Shown here piece after piece: positions 23,078 to 30,010 of a stretch of 64,000 nucleotides of DNA. The stretch is from Nocardiopsis metallicus. GTDB taxonomy: Bacteria; Actinomycetota; Actinomycetes; Streptosporangiales; Streptosporangiaceae. The position numbers and the translations under genes were made by a program. Below the pieces are notes generated by a model, which saw nothing but the letters and a program-made list of their open reading frames with translations, was not told the DNA's origin and made no database searches. How positions within the stretch are numbered: the stretch's first letter is position 1; each line of letters begins with the position of its first letter. The DNA lies in NCBI RefSeq assembly GCF_014201115.1, contig NZ_JACHDO010000001.1, positions 6,758,001 through 6,822,000 of the forward strand. Direction: 5' to 3'.

Positions 23078-25183
23078 GTGGCGAAGGTGACTCGGGGACC
23101 CGAGGCGGACACACGCGCAGGACGGGACGGCCACGAGGGCGCGCCCCAGACCGACGACCCCACCACCAAGGCCCTCCTCGACGCCTTGGCGCGCTCGGGG
23201 CTGCCCGAGGGGGTCCGGATCTGGGTGAGCGCCGCCCTGTGGGGAGAGGAGGCGCTGGAGGCCCTCCTGCGGGGCGAGCACCTCCCCGAGATCCTTCCCT
23301 CGGGGCCGCCGGGACCCCCGCCCGGGCGGGTGCGCCGCGCCTACCTCACCGGCATCCGCGTCCAGGGCTTCCGCGGCATCGGCCGCCCGGCCGACCTCAC
23401 CTTTTCCCCGGGGCCCGGCCTGACCGTCATCGTGGGCCGCAACGGCTCCGGAAAGTCCAGCTTCGCCGAGGCCGCCGAGGCCGCCCTGACCGGTCGCAAC
23501 CCCCGCTGGGACGCCATGCCCACCGGTTGGCGCGACGGCTGGCGCAACCTGCACTACGACGAGCGCACCGAGGCGACCGTGGACATCCACATCGCCGGGG
23601 ACAGCGGGCCCACCCGGATCAGCCGCCGCTGGACCGGCGAGAGCGTCCGCTCGGCCCGCGGCGAGGTGGTGCACCCCGGCGGCGAGGTGTCCCCGCTGCG
23701 CACCCTCGACTGGGGCGAGAACCTCGTCCGCTATCGGCCCTTCCTGTCCTACGACGAACTCGGCCGTACGGTCACCGGCCGCGCCGCCGAGCTCTACGAC
23801 ACGCTCACCGCCCTGCTCGGGCTCACCGGGCTGGCCGAGGCCGAACGCCGGCTGGCCAAGGTCTGCGACGGCCTGGTCCGACGCCGGGACCGCCCCTCCC
23901 GCGAGCTCCGCACCCTCCTGGACGCGCTCAGCGCCTCCGGCGACCCCCGGGCCGTCCAGGCCGTGAACCTGCTCTCCGCGCCGTCCATGGACCTGGAGGC
24001 GCTGCGCCGGGTGGCCGCCGACGACGGCCCCAGCGACCCCGCCCTGCACGTGGTGCTGCGCCGACTGCGCCGCCTGTCCGTCCCCGAGCGCACGCTCATC
24101 GCCGACGTCGTCAACGAGCTGCGCGGCGCAGCCATGGAACTGGCGATGGCGGCCGGGAGCAAGGGCGACCACGCGCACGGGGTGGTCCAGCTCCTGGAAC
24201 AGGCACTGGAGCACCACAAGCGCCACCCCACCGAGACCACCTGCCCCACCTGTTCGGCCACCGGGGCGCTCGGCGCCGACTGGGTGCGCCGGGCCAACGC
24301 GCAGCTGCGAGCGCTGCGGCCCCAGGCCGCCACCGCCTCGGCCGCCTACGAACGCGCCGAGGCCGCGCGCGACCAGGCCCGCTTCCTGCTCTCCCCGGCG
24401 CCGTCCTGGCTGCCGCCGGAGAGCGAGCTGGGCCAGGTGTGGGCGCTCTGGGAGTCCGGCACGACCATCGAGGACCTCGGCGAGCTCGCCGAGCACATCG
24501 AGTCGGTGGGCCGCAAGCTCCGGTCCGCGGCGGTCAGCGCCCGGCGGGACGCCTCCGAACGCCTGGAGGACCCCACCGACGGCTGGGGAGAGCTCGCCGA
24601 CCGCCTCTCCGGGTGGTTGGACGACGCACAGGAGGCCGTGGCCGCCAGCGAGACCCTGGGCGCCGCCGAGGCAGCCCTGAACTGGCTCGCCGAGCACGCG
24701 CGCGGGGTTCGGGCGGAGCGGCTGGGGCCGGTGGCCGCCCAGGCCGAGCAGGTGTGGTTCCGGCTGCGCCAGGAACGGCACATCGACCTCCAGGGCATGC
24801 GGCTGATCGGCCGCGGCGCCCGCCGCAGGGTCGAGGTCGACGTGGCCGTGGACGGCGTGGACGACCAGACCAGCGCCCCCGGTCTGCTCAGCCAGGGCGA
24901 GTTCCAGGCGCTGGCGCTGTCCATCTGCCTGCCGCGCGCGCTGGTGGAGGGGAACCCGTTCGGCTTCCTGCTGCTGGACGACCCGGTCCAGGCGATGGAC
25001 ACCGAGACGGTCGAGGGGCTGGCCGCGGTTCTGGCGGAGGTCGGGCGGCACCGGCAGCTGATCGTGTTCACCCACGACACCCGTCTGTCGGACGCCCTGC
25101 GCCGGCTGGGGCTGCCCGCGGACATCCGCACGATCAACCGTGACGCGATGTCCAACGTCTGGCTGGCCGAAGGGACCTCCTGA
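23078..25183 (+). CDS. Rad50/SbcC-like AAA ATPase with CxxC hook
   Basis: About 701 residues from GTG 23078 (GTG 23087 is equally possible; the open frame from 22931 is longer but not protein-like). Residues 1-75 are a separate small helical region. 'RRAYLTGIRVQGFRGIGRPADLTFSPG' and Walker A 'GRNGSGKSS' (about 120-128) begin the ATPase. A helical middle contains 'TCPTC' (about 388-392), like a zinc hook. The end has signature 'LLSQGEFQALALS' (about 603), Walker B 'FLLLDDPVQAMD' (about 631-642) and H-loop 'IVFTHD'. No Mre11/SbcD-type nuclease gene is adjacent. It follows the SMC operon by about 200 bp on the same strand, with a possible TACTCT -10 at 23044. Probably DNA repair or defence; exact family not identified. 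Confidence 0.8.
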   Translation: MAKVTRGPEADTRAGRDGHEGAPQTDDPTTKALLDALARSGLPEGVRIWVSAALWGEEALEALLRGEHLPEILPSGPPGPPPGRVRRAYLTGIRVQGFRGIGRPADLTFSPGPGLTVIVGRNGSGKSSFAEAAEAALTGRNPRWDAMPTGWRDGWRNLHYDERTEATVDIHIAGDSGPTRISRRWTGESVRSARGEVVHPGGEVSPLRTLDWGENLVRYRPFLSYDELGRTVTGRAAELYDTLTALLGLTGLAEAERRLAKVCDGLVRRRDRPSRELRTLLDALSASGDPRAVQAVNLLSAPSMDLEALRRVAADDGPSDPALHVVLRRLRRLSVPERTLIADVVNELRGAAMELAMAAGSKGDHAHGVVQLLEQALEHHKRHPTETTCPTCSATGALGADWVRRANAQLRALRPQAATASAAYERAEAARDQARFLLSPAPSWLPPESELGQVWALWESGTTIEDLGELAEHIESVGRKLRSAAVSARRDASERLEDPTDGWGELADRLSGWLDDAQEAVAASETLGAAEAALNWLAEHARGVRAERLGPVAAQAEQVWFRLRQERHIDLQGMRLIGRGARRRVEVDVAVDGVDDQTSAPGLLSQGEFQALALSICLPRALVEGNPFGFLLLDDPVQAMDTETVEGLAAVLAEVGRHRQLIVFTHDTRLSDALRRLGLPADIRTINRDAMSNVWLAEGTS

Positions 25184-25353
25184 GCTCTCCTGCGCCCTCC
25201 TGGGCGTTCCAGGGCTTCCAGGGCTTCCCGGGGTCGCCTGGTCTCCTGGGGGGATCTCGGGTCCGGCGGGCTCCTCCCGGACGCCTTTCGAGGAGTGCAC
25301 GGCGTCACATTCGGGCTCGTTCCGAGGCCTTGCCGGAGCGGCCACGAGAGCGC

Positions 25354-25378
25354 AAGACCCCGCTGCCAGCGGGGTTTT
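25354..25378 (+). terminator. Rho-independent terminator after the SMC/Rad50-like locus
   Basis: A CCCCGCT/AGCGGGG-type stem with short loop GCC, preceded by AAGA and followed by TTTT, 170 bp beyond the Rad50-like gene. A canonical intrinsic terminator. Confidence 0.85.
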
Positions 25379-25455
25379 CGTGTGTTCGGAGGGGTGTGGG
25401 GGAGCGGCCCGCCAGGGGGGCCGAAGGGGTCTGGCGGGGGCGTGGGGCATTCGAT

Positions 25456-25486
25456 TTGGCAGACCACCCCCTGATCCCTGTATAGT
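25456..25486 (+). promoter_or_regulatory. Promoter of tRNA-Thr
   Basis: TTGGCA (25456-25461) and TATAGT (25481-25486), spacing 19 bp, with the tRNA starting about 58 bp after the -10. Confidence 0.6.
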
Positions 25487-25544
25487 CATGTTCAGCGCAA
25501 GGGGGCAACACCCCCGAGGCGGACGAGAGAAAGCCTCACAGCGC

Positions 25545-25617
25545 GCCCCTTTAGCTCAGTCGGCAGAGCGTCTCCATGGTAAGGAGAAGGTCTACGGTTC
25601 GATTCCGTAAAGGGGCT
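25545..25617 (+). tRNA. tRNA-Thr (anticodon GGT)
   Basis: Acceptor GCCCCTT pairs with AAGGGGC. The D-arm is TAGCTCAGTCGGCAGAGC. The anticodon stem TCTCC/GGAGA has loop ATGGTAA (anticodon GGT), and the T-arm contains GGTTCGATTCC. CCA is encoded at 25618-25620. Confidence 0.95.
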
Positions 25618-25722
25618 CCACCACTTGATGAGGTTCCGGTCCACTCAGGTGGGTGGCCGGTGAAACTTCGCCGGCCTCGACCGGGGGACATCCGCGATAG
25701 GATGTCCTTCCGTTCTGATCGG

Positions 25723-25795
25723 GGCGGGGTAGCTCAGTCGGTAGAGCAAGCGGCTCATAATCGCTGTGTCGTCGGTTCAAGTCCGGCCCCCGCTA
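25723..25795 (+). tRNA. tRNA-Met (anticodon CAT), elongator type
   Basis: Acceptor GGCGGGG with CCCCGCT (first pair G-T), D-arm GCTCAGTCGGTAGAGC, anticodon loop CTCATAA and T-arm with GGTTCAAGTCC. CCA is encoded at 25796-25798. The anticodon stem lacks the three G-C pairs of the initiator tRNA, so I call it elongator. Confidence 0.93.
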
Positions 25796-25805
25796 CCAAC
25801 CCGCT

Positions 25806-25833
25806 GACCCCTGAGAAACATCGCTCAGGGGTC
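25806..25833 (+). terminator. Terminator after tRNA-Met
   Basis: A 10-bp stem GACCCCTGAG with its complement and an 8-base loop, directly behind the tRNA and before rpmG. Confidence 0.75.
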
Positions 25834-25899
25834 GTCGTGGGTGTAGAGCAGTGTTCCACTGCGCCTAGGTAATGTCTCCAGCGAGAAAGGCACTCCGAA

Positions 25900-26064
25900 G
25901 TGGCTGCCACAGACGTGAGGCCGAAGATCACCCTGGCCTGCCAGGAGTGCAATCACCGGAACTACATCACGCGCAAGAACCGTCGGAACACCCCTGACCG
26001 TCTGACGGTCAAGAAGTTCTGCCCGAACTGCCGCAAGCACAACGACCACCGCGAGACCCGCTAG
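25900..26064 (+). CDS. rpmG: 50S ribosomal protein L33
   Basis: 54 residues from GTG 25900: '[18 protein letters not shown]', then '[15 protein letters not shown]' and '[17 protein letters not shown]'. Both CxxC pairs are present, so this is the zinc-binding form of L33. Actinomycetes often also carry a zinc-free copy elsewhere, induced under zinc limitation. A possible -10 TAATGT lies at 25870. Followed by a strong terminator; conserved placement between tRNA-Met and the MaoC pair. Confidence 0.97.
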   Translation: MAATDVRPKITLACQECNHRNYITRKNRRNTPDRLTVKKFCPNCRKHNDHRETR

Positions 26065-26118
26065 GTCCTCGCAGGCCGTTCGTCCCAGGCAGGGATCGGT
26101 CTACTTCTCGTAGACTCC

Positions 26119-26153
26119 AGCCCGGTGAGCACATCGCTCACCGGGCTTTTTTT
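26119..26153 (+). terminator. Terminator after rpmG
   Basis: A 12-bp stem AGCCCGGTGAGC with its complement, five-base loop and a run of seven Ts: the clearest intrinsic terminator in the window. Confidence 0.93.
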
Positions 26154-26177
26154 GTTCAGGACCAGGAGAGGCAGAGC

Positions 26178-26621
26178 GTGGCGATCAACCCTGACTACCT
26201 CGGCCGGGAGTACCCCGCCCCCGAGGCCTACGAGGTGACCCGCGGCAAGATCCGCGAGTTCGCCGAGGCGATCAACGACCTCAACCCCGCCTACCTCGAC
26301 AAGGCCTCCGCCAAGGCCCTCGGGTACGCGGACGTCATCGCCCCGCCGACCTTCCCGGTGATCCTCGGCATGGCCGGTTCCGCGCTGGCCCTGGCCGATC
26401 CGGACCTCGGGGTGGACTTCTCCCGCGTCGTCCACGGCGACCAGAGCTTCAAGTACAGCCGACCGCTGCGCGCCGGCGACGTCCTGAGCACGGTCACCCG
26501 CATCACCGACATCAAGGCGCTGGGCGGCAACGAGCTCATCACCATGGAGACGGTGGCCGAGGCGGCCGACGGCGAGCACGTGGTGACGGCGGGCATGATG
26601 CTCGTCGTCCGGGGTTCCTAG
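26178..26621 (+). CDS. MaoC-like dehydratase, HadA-type subunit
   Basis: 147 residues, hot-dog fold, starting 'INPDYLGREYPAPEAYEVTRGKIREFAEAI'. It contains 'APPTFPVILG' and 'VVHGDQSFKYSRPLRAGDVL', typical of the N-terminal FAS1-like dehydratase group (mycobacterial HadA). This subunit usually lacks the catalytic hydratase motif and gives substrate binding, while the next gene provides catalysis. Together they would dehydrate a 3-hydroxyacyl thioester. The position next to rpmG and murB is conserved in actinobacteria. GTG start with AGGAGAGG upstream. The acyl substrate here is unknown. Confidence 0.9.
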   Translation: MAINPDYLGREYPAPEAYEVTRGKIREFAEAINDLNPAYLDKASAKALGYADVIAPPTFPVILGMAGSALALADPDLGVDFSRVVHGDQSFKYSRPLRAGDVLSTVTRITDIKALGGNELITMETVAEAADGEHVVTAGMMLVVRGS

Positions 26622-26638
26622 GAAGCGGGGAAGACGAC

Positions 26639-27067
26639 ATGAGCAGGATCAGCCACTCCGACGTCGAGGTCGGCACCCAGATCCCCGAGCAGACCTTCCC
26701 GGTCCGCCGCCTGGACCTGGTCCGCTACGCGGGCGCCTCGGGTGACTTCAACCCCATCCACTGGAACGAGCGCTTCGCCAAGTCCGTCGGACTGCCCGAC
26801 GTGATCGCGCACGGCATGTTCACCATGGCCGAGGCCGGCCGGGTGGTCACGGACTGGACCGGGGACCCCGGCAGCGTCGTCGACTACTCGGTACGCTTCT
26901 CCGCGCCCGTGGTCGTGCCCGACGACGACGAGGGCGCCGAGATCACCGTCGCCGGCAAGGTCAAGGCCAAGCACGACGACGGCACCGTCACCGTGCTGCT
27001 CACCGCCCGGTCCGGCGGCGCCAAGGTCCTGGCCAAGGCCTCCGCGGTCGTCCGCCTGCCGCGGTAG
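26639..27067 (+). CDS. MaoC-like dehydratase, HadB-type catalytic subunit
   Basis: 142 residues. The hydratase-2 motif is seen in 'RYAGASGDFNPIHWNERFAKSVGLPDVIAHGMFTMA'-type sequence (split here for length), with catalytic Asp and His in 'GDFNPIHW'. 'YSVRFSAPVVVPD' follows. Works as a heterodimer with the HadA-type protein 17 bp upstream. In mycobacteria the pair acts in long-chain acyl elongation, but this organism need not make mycolates. Confidence 0.9.
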   Translation: MSRISHSDVEVGTQIPEQTFPVRRLDLVRYAGASGDFNPIHWNERFAKSVGLPDVIAHGMFTMAEAGRVVTDWTGDPGSVVDYSVRFSAPVVVPDDDEGAEITVAGKVKAKHDDGTVTVLLTARSGGAKVLAKASAVVRLPR

Positions 27068-27117
27068 CCCAGCGCCGAGCCCACCCCACATCCGCGTTCG
27101 CTCCCTTCCCAAGAGGT

Positions 27118-28194
27118 ATGCCCGTGTCCACGATGCTCGCCGACCACACCACCCTCGGCCTGGGCGGTCCCGCCAAGGCCTTCCGGACCGCCGGCTCCAC
27201 CGAGGAGCTGGTCAGCCTGGTCACCGAGGCCGACCGCTCGGGTGAGCGCGTCCTCGTGCTCGGCGGCGGCAGCAACCTGGTCGTCGCCGACGACGGGTTC
27301 CCCGGCACTGTCATCCTGGTGGCCTCCCAGGGCGTCACCACGGCCGCGGCCGGGGCCGACCCGGAGACCGGCGAGGAGATCGTCCTGCTGCGGTCGGACG
27401 CGGGTGTGGAGTGGGACCCGCTGGTCGAGCGGACCGTGGCCGAGGGGCTCAACGGCGTGGAGTTCCTCTCCGGCATCCCCGGCCGGGTGGGCTCCACCCC
27501 GATTCAGAACGTGGGCGCCTACGGTCAGGACGTCAGCCAGACCATTCGCGAGGTGCTGGCCCTGGACCGCACCACCGGCGAGCTGGTCACGATGTCCAAC
27601 GCCGACTGCGGCTTCACCTACCGCGACAGCGCATTCAAGGGACACGACCGGTACGTGGTGTGCGAGGTCGTCTTCGAGCTGCGCCGGGGACCGCTCAGCC
27701 GCCCGGTCCGCTACGCCGAGGTCGCCCGCGCCATGGGCGTCGAGGCGGGGGAGCGGGTGCCGCTCGACCAGGCGCGCGAGGTGGTCCTGGGACTGCGCAA
27801 GGGCAAGGGCATGGTCCTGGACCCCGCCGACCCGGACACCCGCAGCGCGGGATCCTTCTTCACCAACCCGGTCCTGTCCCCCGAGCAGTACGCGGTCTTC
27901 CGCGAGCGCGCCGCCGCGCGCCTGGGCGCGGACACCGAGATCCCCGGGCACCCGGACGAGGCGGGCAACGTGAAGCTCTCCGCCGCCTGGCTGATCGACC
28001 GGGCGGGGTTCACCAAGGGCTACGGCGACGGCCCCGCGCGGATCTCGGGCAAGCACACCCTCGCCCTGACCAATCCGGGCGGCGCGACCACCGCCGATCT
28101 GATCGACCTGGCCCGCGAGGTGCGCGCCGGGGTCGAGGAGGCCTTCGGGGTGCGCCTGGTCAACGAGCCGGTGATGCTCGGCGTGAGCCTGTGA
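27118..28194 (+). CDS. murB: UDP-N-acetylenolpyruvoylglucosamine reductase
   Basis: 358 residues. A cytoplasmic FAD enzyme that reduces enolpyruvyl-UDP-GlcNAc to UDP-MurNAc with NADPH in peptidoglycan synthesis. FAD domain: 'HTTLGLGGPAKAF', 'LVLGGGSNLVVADDG', 'LSGIPGRVGSTPIQNVGAYGQ'. Substrate domain: 'YRDSAFKG' (type I enzyme loop) and 'GSFFTNPV' with the catalytic Ser, ending with 'VNEPVMLG' carrying the conserved Glu. The frame's first ATG at 27118 has AAGAGG upstream. Third gene of the MaoC-MaoC-murB block. Confidence 0.96.
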   Translation: MPVSTMLADHTTLGLGGPAKAFRTAGSTEELVSLVTEADRSGERVLVLGGGSNLVVADDGFPGTVILVASQGVTTAAAGADPETGEEIVLLRSDAGVEWDPLVERTVAEGLNGVEFLSGIPGRVGSTPIQNVGAYGQDVSQTIREVLALDRTTGELVTMSNADCGFTYRDSAFKGHDRYVVCEVVFELRRGPLSRPVRYAEVARAMGVEAGERVPLDQAREVVLGLRKGKGMVLDPADPDTRSAGSFFTNPVLSPEQYAVFRERAAARLGADTEIPGHPDEAGNVKLSAAWLIDRAGFTKGYGDGPARISGKHTLALTNPGGATTADLIDLAREVRAGVEEAFGVRLVNEPVMLGVSL

Positions 28195-28220
28195 GCCTGT
28201 GAGCCAGCGGCGGGGTCCGG

Positions 28221-28544
28221 TCACCGACCGTACGGTTCGAGTGCCTCCTCGAACCCCTCCAGGCGTTCGGGGCACATCTGCTCCACAGCGATGACGAGGA
28301 GTCCCGCGTCGCCCTCGGAGTCCATGCAGCCGTTGGTGCAGGCGCCAGCGCTGGTGGCGTCGCAGGTCGACTCGGAGAACTCGGTCACGGCGTCCATGTC
28401 GTGGACCTCGAGCCCGTGCGCCTCGAGCAGGTCGCGGTGCGCGTCCTGGTCATAGCTCTGCGATGAGCAGCCGACCAGGAGTAGCGCGGCCAGTACCGCT
28501 CCCGCTGTGCGGGCCGGGGGCGGTGCATCCGGGGATCTCCTCAT
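28221..28544 (-). CDS. Small cysteine-rich lipoprotein, function unknown
   Basis: 107 residues from ATG 28544. Signal peptide 'TAGAVLAALLLVGC' with lipobox Cys. The mature part carries five more cysteines ('STCDATSAGACTNGCMDSEG', then 'EQMCPERLEG'), suggesting disulfides or metal binding in the cell envelope. The open frame runs up to 28667 but the added residues are not plausible. Convergent with murB. Its promoter region contains the 16-bp palindrome at 28657-28672. No family recognised. Confidence 0.75.
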   Translation of the reverse strand: MRRSPDAPPPARTAGAVLAALLLVGCSSQSYDQDAHRDLLEAHGLEVHDMDAVTEFSESTCDATSAGACTNGCMDSEGDAGLLVIAVEQMCPERLEGFEEALEPYGR

Positions 28545-28656
28545 GTCGGGGTGCGCGCGATTCCAGCCAGGTGCGAGTCCCGGCGCTGTGCCGTAAGAGC
28601 TCCCACTCGCGCGCCACTCGTGTAGTTCATCCCACGGCGGCATGGCGAAAAAATGA

Positions 28657-28672
28657 GTTAGGTGCACCTAAC
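28657..28672. promoter_or_regulatory. Perfect 16-bp palindrome GTTAGGTGCACCTAAC
   Basis: The palindrome lies between a divergently transcribed lipoprotein gene and a metal-exporter gene. The TTAGG...CCTAA arms resemble DtxR/MntR-type metal-regulator boxes but the length differs from the classic 19-bp box. It is followed by ACGTTTTTT, so a small intrinsic terminator on the plus strand is an alternative reading. Confidence 0.5.
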
Positions 28673-28718
28673 ACGTTTTTTGAGTAGGCCTCGTAAAGTA
28701 ATTCGACTCTTCAATGAA

Positions 28719-28746
28719 TTGCGGTGGAAAATAGTTCTGGTAATGT
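28719..28746 (+). promoter_or_regulatory. Promoter of the riboswitch-GDT1 transcript
   Basis: TTGCGG (28719-28724) and TAATGT (28741-28746) with 16-bp spacing, just upstream of the predicted riboswitch. Confidence 0.5.
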
Positions 28747-28751
28747 CTTGA

Positions 28752-28925
28752 GTGTCGAAGGGGAGTAGTCCCCAATGTGCGCGGTCGACATACTGGACGC
28801 AGTCGTCCCGGTCGTGCGAGCCCAGCTGAGAGGTGCGAAAGCCCCCAGTGTCAGGGCGGACGAGACCTTTGACCCGGTAGGAAACGACCGGGTTGAAGGG
28901 GCGTTCTCCGCCTCCTTCTGCCCAT
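28752..28925 (+). ncRNA. yybP-ykoY family (manganese) riboswitch
   Basis: The 5' part AAGGGGAGTAGTCCCC at 28758 matches the hallmark of yybP-ykoY RNAs. The 3' part has GACGAGACCTTTGACC and a GGTAGGAAACGACCGGG hairpin, followed by a GC-rich helix just before the gene. These RNAs sense Mn2+ and control metal exporters, and TMEM165/GDT1 family genes such as the one that follows are known partners. Boundaries are approximate. Confidence 0.8.
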
Positions 28926-28944
28926 CACGGACAGCAGGAGTGGT

Positions 28945-29538
28945 ATGTCAGGCTTTATGATTGCGCTCGTCGTGAGCACCGCAGCCATCTTCATCGCCGA
29001 AATGGGTGACAAGACCCAGTTGGTCGCGATGTCCCTGGCGACCCGTTACCGCGTGCTCACGGTGATCCTTGGCATCACCGTCGCCACCGCCGTGGTGCAC
29101 CTGGGCAGCGTTCTCATCGCCGAGGTCCTCGGCGCCGCCATTCCCACCGACTGGCTCACCCTCGCCGCCGGTCTCGCCTTCCTCGTCTTCGGTCTGTGGA
29201 CCCTGCGCGGCGACGAGATGACCGACAAGGACGAGGAGCGCGCCGCCTCCCGCCGTATTCGCTCCGGCTTCATGACCGTGGCCCTGGTCTTCTTCGTGGC
29301 GGAGCTCGGCGACAAGACGATGCTGGCCACCATCACCGTGGGCACCCAGTACCACTGGTTCCCGGTCTGGATCGGCTCCACCATCGGGATGGTCGCCGCC
29401 GACGCCATCGCCATCGCCATCGGAGCGGTCCTGGGAAAGAAGCTCCCCGAGCGGGTGATCCAGATCGGCGCCGCGGCCCTGTTCTTCGTCGCCGGAGCCG
29501 CGATGCTCGGCCAAGGCGCGTGGATGCTCCTCACCTGA
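28945..29538 (+). CDS. TMEM165/GDT1 (UPF0016) family metal exporter
   Basis: 197 residues, six predicted membrane helices in two homologous halves. Each half carries the family signature: 'FIAEMGDKTQLVAMSLA' near residue 20 and 'FVAELGDKTMLATITV' near 115 (E-x-G-D-K-T). The acidic residues bind Mn2+ or Ca2+, and bacterial homologues (MneA) export manganese. The halves are joined by a charged loop ('DEMTDKDEERAASRR'). Controlled by the manganese riboswitch directly upstream. GCAGGAG precedes ATG 28945. Confidence 0.93.
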   Translation: MSGFMIALVVSTAAIFIAEMGDKTQLVAMSLATRYRVLTVILGITVATAVVHLGSVLIAEVLGAAIPTDWLTLAAGLAFLVFGLWTLRGDEMTDKDEERAASRRIRSGFMTVALVFFVAELGDKTMLATITVGTQYHWFPVWIGSTIGMVAADAIAIAIGAVLGKKLPERVIQIGAAALFFVAGAAMLGQGAWMLLT

Positions 29539-30010
29539 GGCTCCCCGGGGCGCAGTGCCCCCCTCCTCCGCCAGTGCCCTCCCCGCCCAGGACGAGTCAG
29601 GTGCCCAGGCACTGACATCGGCTTCGAGGGTCCGGACGACACGACCAGCTACGACGAGGGCAGGCAGTCCCCGGGCCCGGTTTCGGCCCCTTTCCCAAAG
29701 ATGATCTTGCTACCAGGAGCAAGTTCGGCGCCGAACTTGCTCCTGGTAGCAAGATCATCGGGAATATGGGGGTTTCGGAAGCAGCGGACAGCCTCAGGCA
29801 CGGGTTACGGACGCCCTGGCTTGCCCAGGGCCGACACCACAGTGCTGAACCCACCCCTCGCCGCCGGGTGTCCGGTGGCACGCTTGACCGGCCGCGACAC
29901 GCCCCGCCGATCCGCTCCGGCCGGTGGAGGGCGCCCGCCAAAGGATGACCCGCGCGGGGCGTCCGGCCCCGTGACGGGGCCGGACTGATCGGCGCGCCAC
30001 GGGGTTCGGT
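29539..30010. other. Intergenic region with a perfect 60-bp palindrome
   Basis: 472 bp without a credible gene. Both flanking genes point into it (GDT1 from the left, adenosine deaminase from the right). Apart from the palindrome at 29700-29759 I see no recognised element. Short open frames here have atypical composition. Confidence 0.6.
29700..29759. repeat. Perfect 60-bp palindrome, two 30-bp arms with no loop
   Basis: The left arm GATGATCTTGCTACCAGGAG...CGGC (29700-29729) is exactly the reverse complement of the right arm (29730-29759). The arms are less GC-rich than the surroundings. It lies between two convergent genes, so it may act as a bidirectional terminator, but an exact 30-bp arm is more than a terminator needs. 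It could instead be a dispersed repeat unit or a protein-binding site. Confidence 0.9.

Larger units (their letters stand above)
25184..25544. other. Intergenic region before the tRNA cluster
   Basis: 361 bp without a credible gene. Short tandem repeats of CCAGGGCTT occur near 25210-25230. The region then has a terminator (25354-25378) and the tRNA promoter (25456-25486). Confidence 0.5.

Noticed and set aside
19363-25143. 1926-residue plus-strand frame crossing two genes
   Set aside because: Arg/Pro-rich composition typical of an out-of-frame reading of GC-rich coding DNA; it spans the end of one real gene and the next.
25184-25300. Direct repeats CCAGGGCTT as a possible att site next to the tRNAs
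   Set aside because: No copy of a tRNA 3' end and no integrase in the window; too short to be an attachment site.
29766-29948. 60-residue open frame next to the palindrome
   Set aside because: Arg/Pro-rich with no ribosome site or homology-like pattern.
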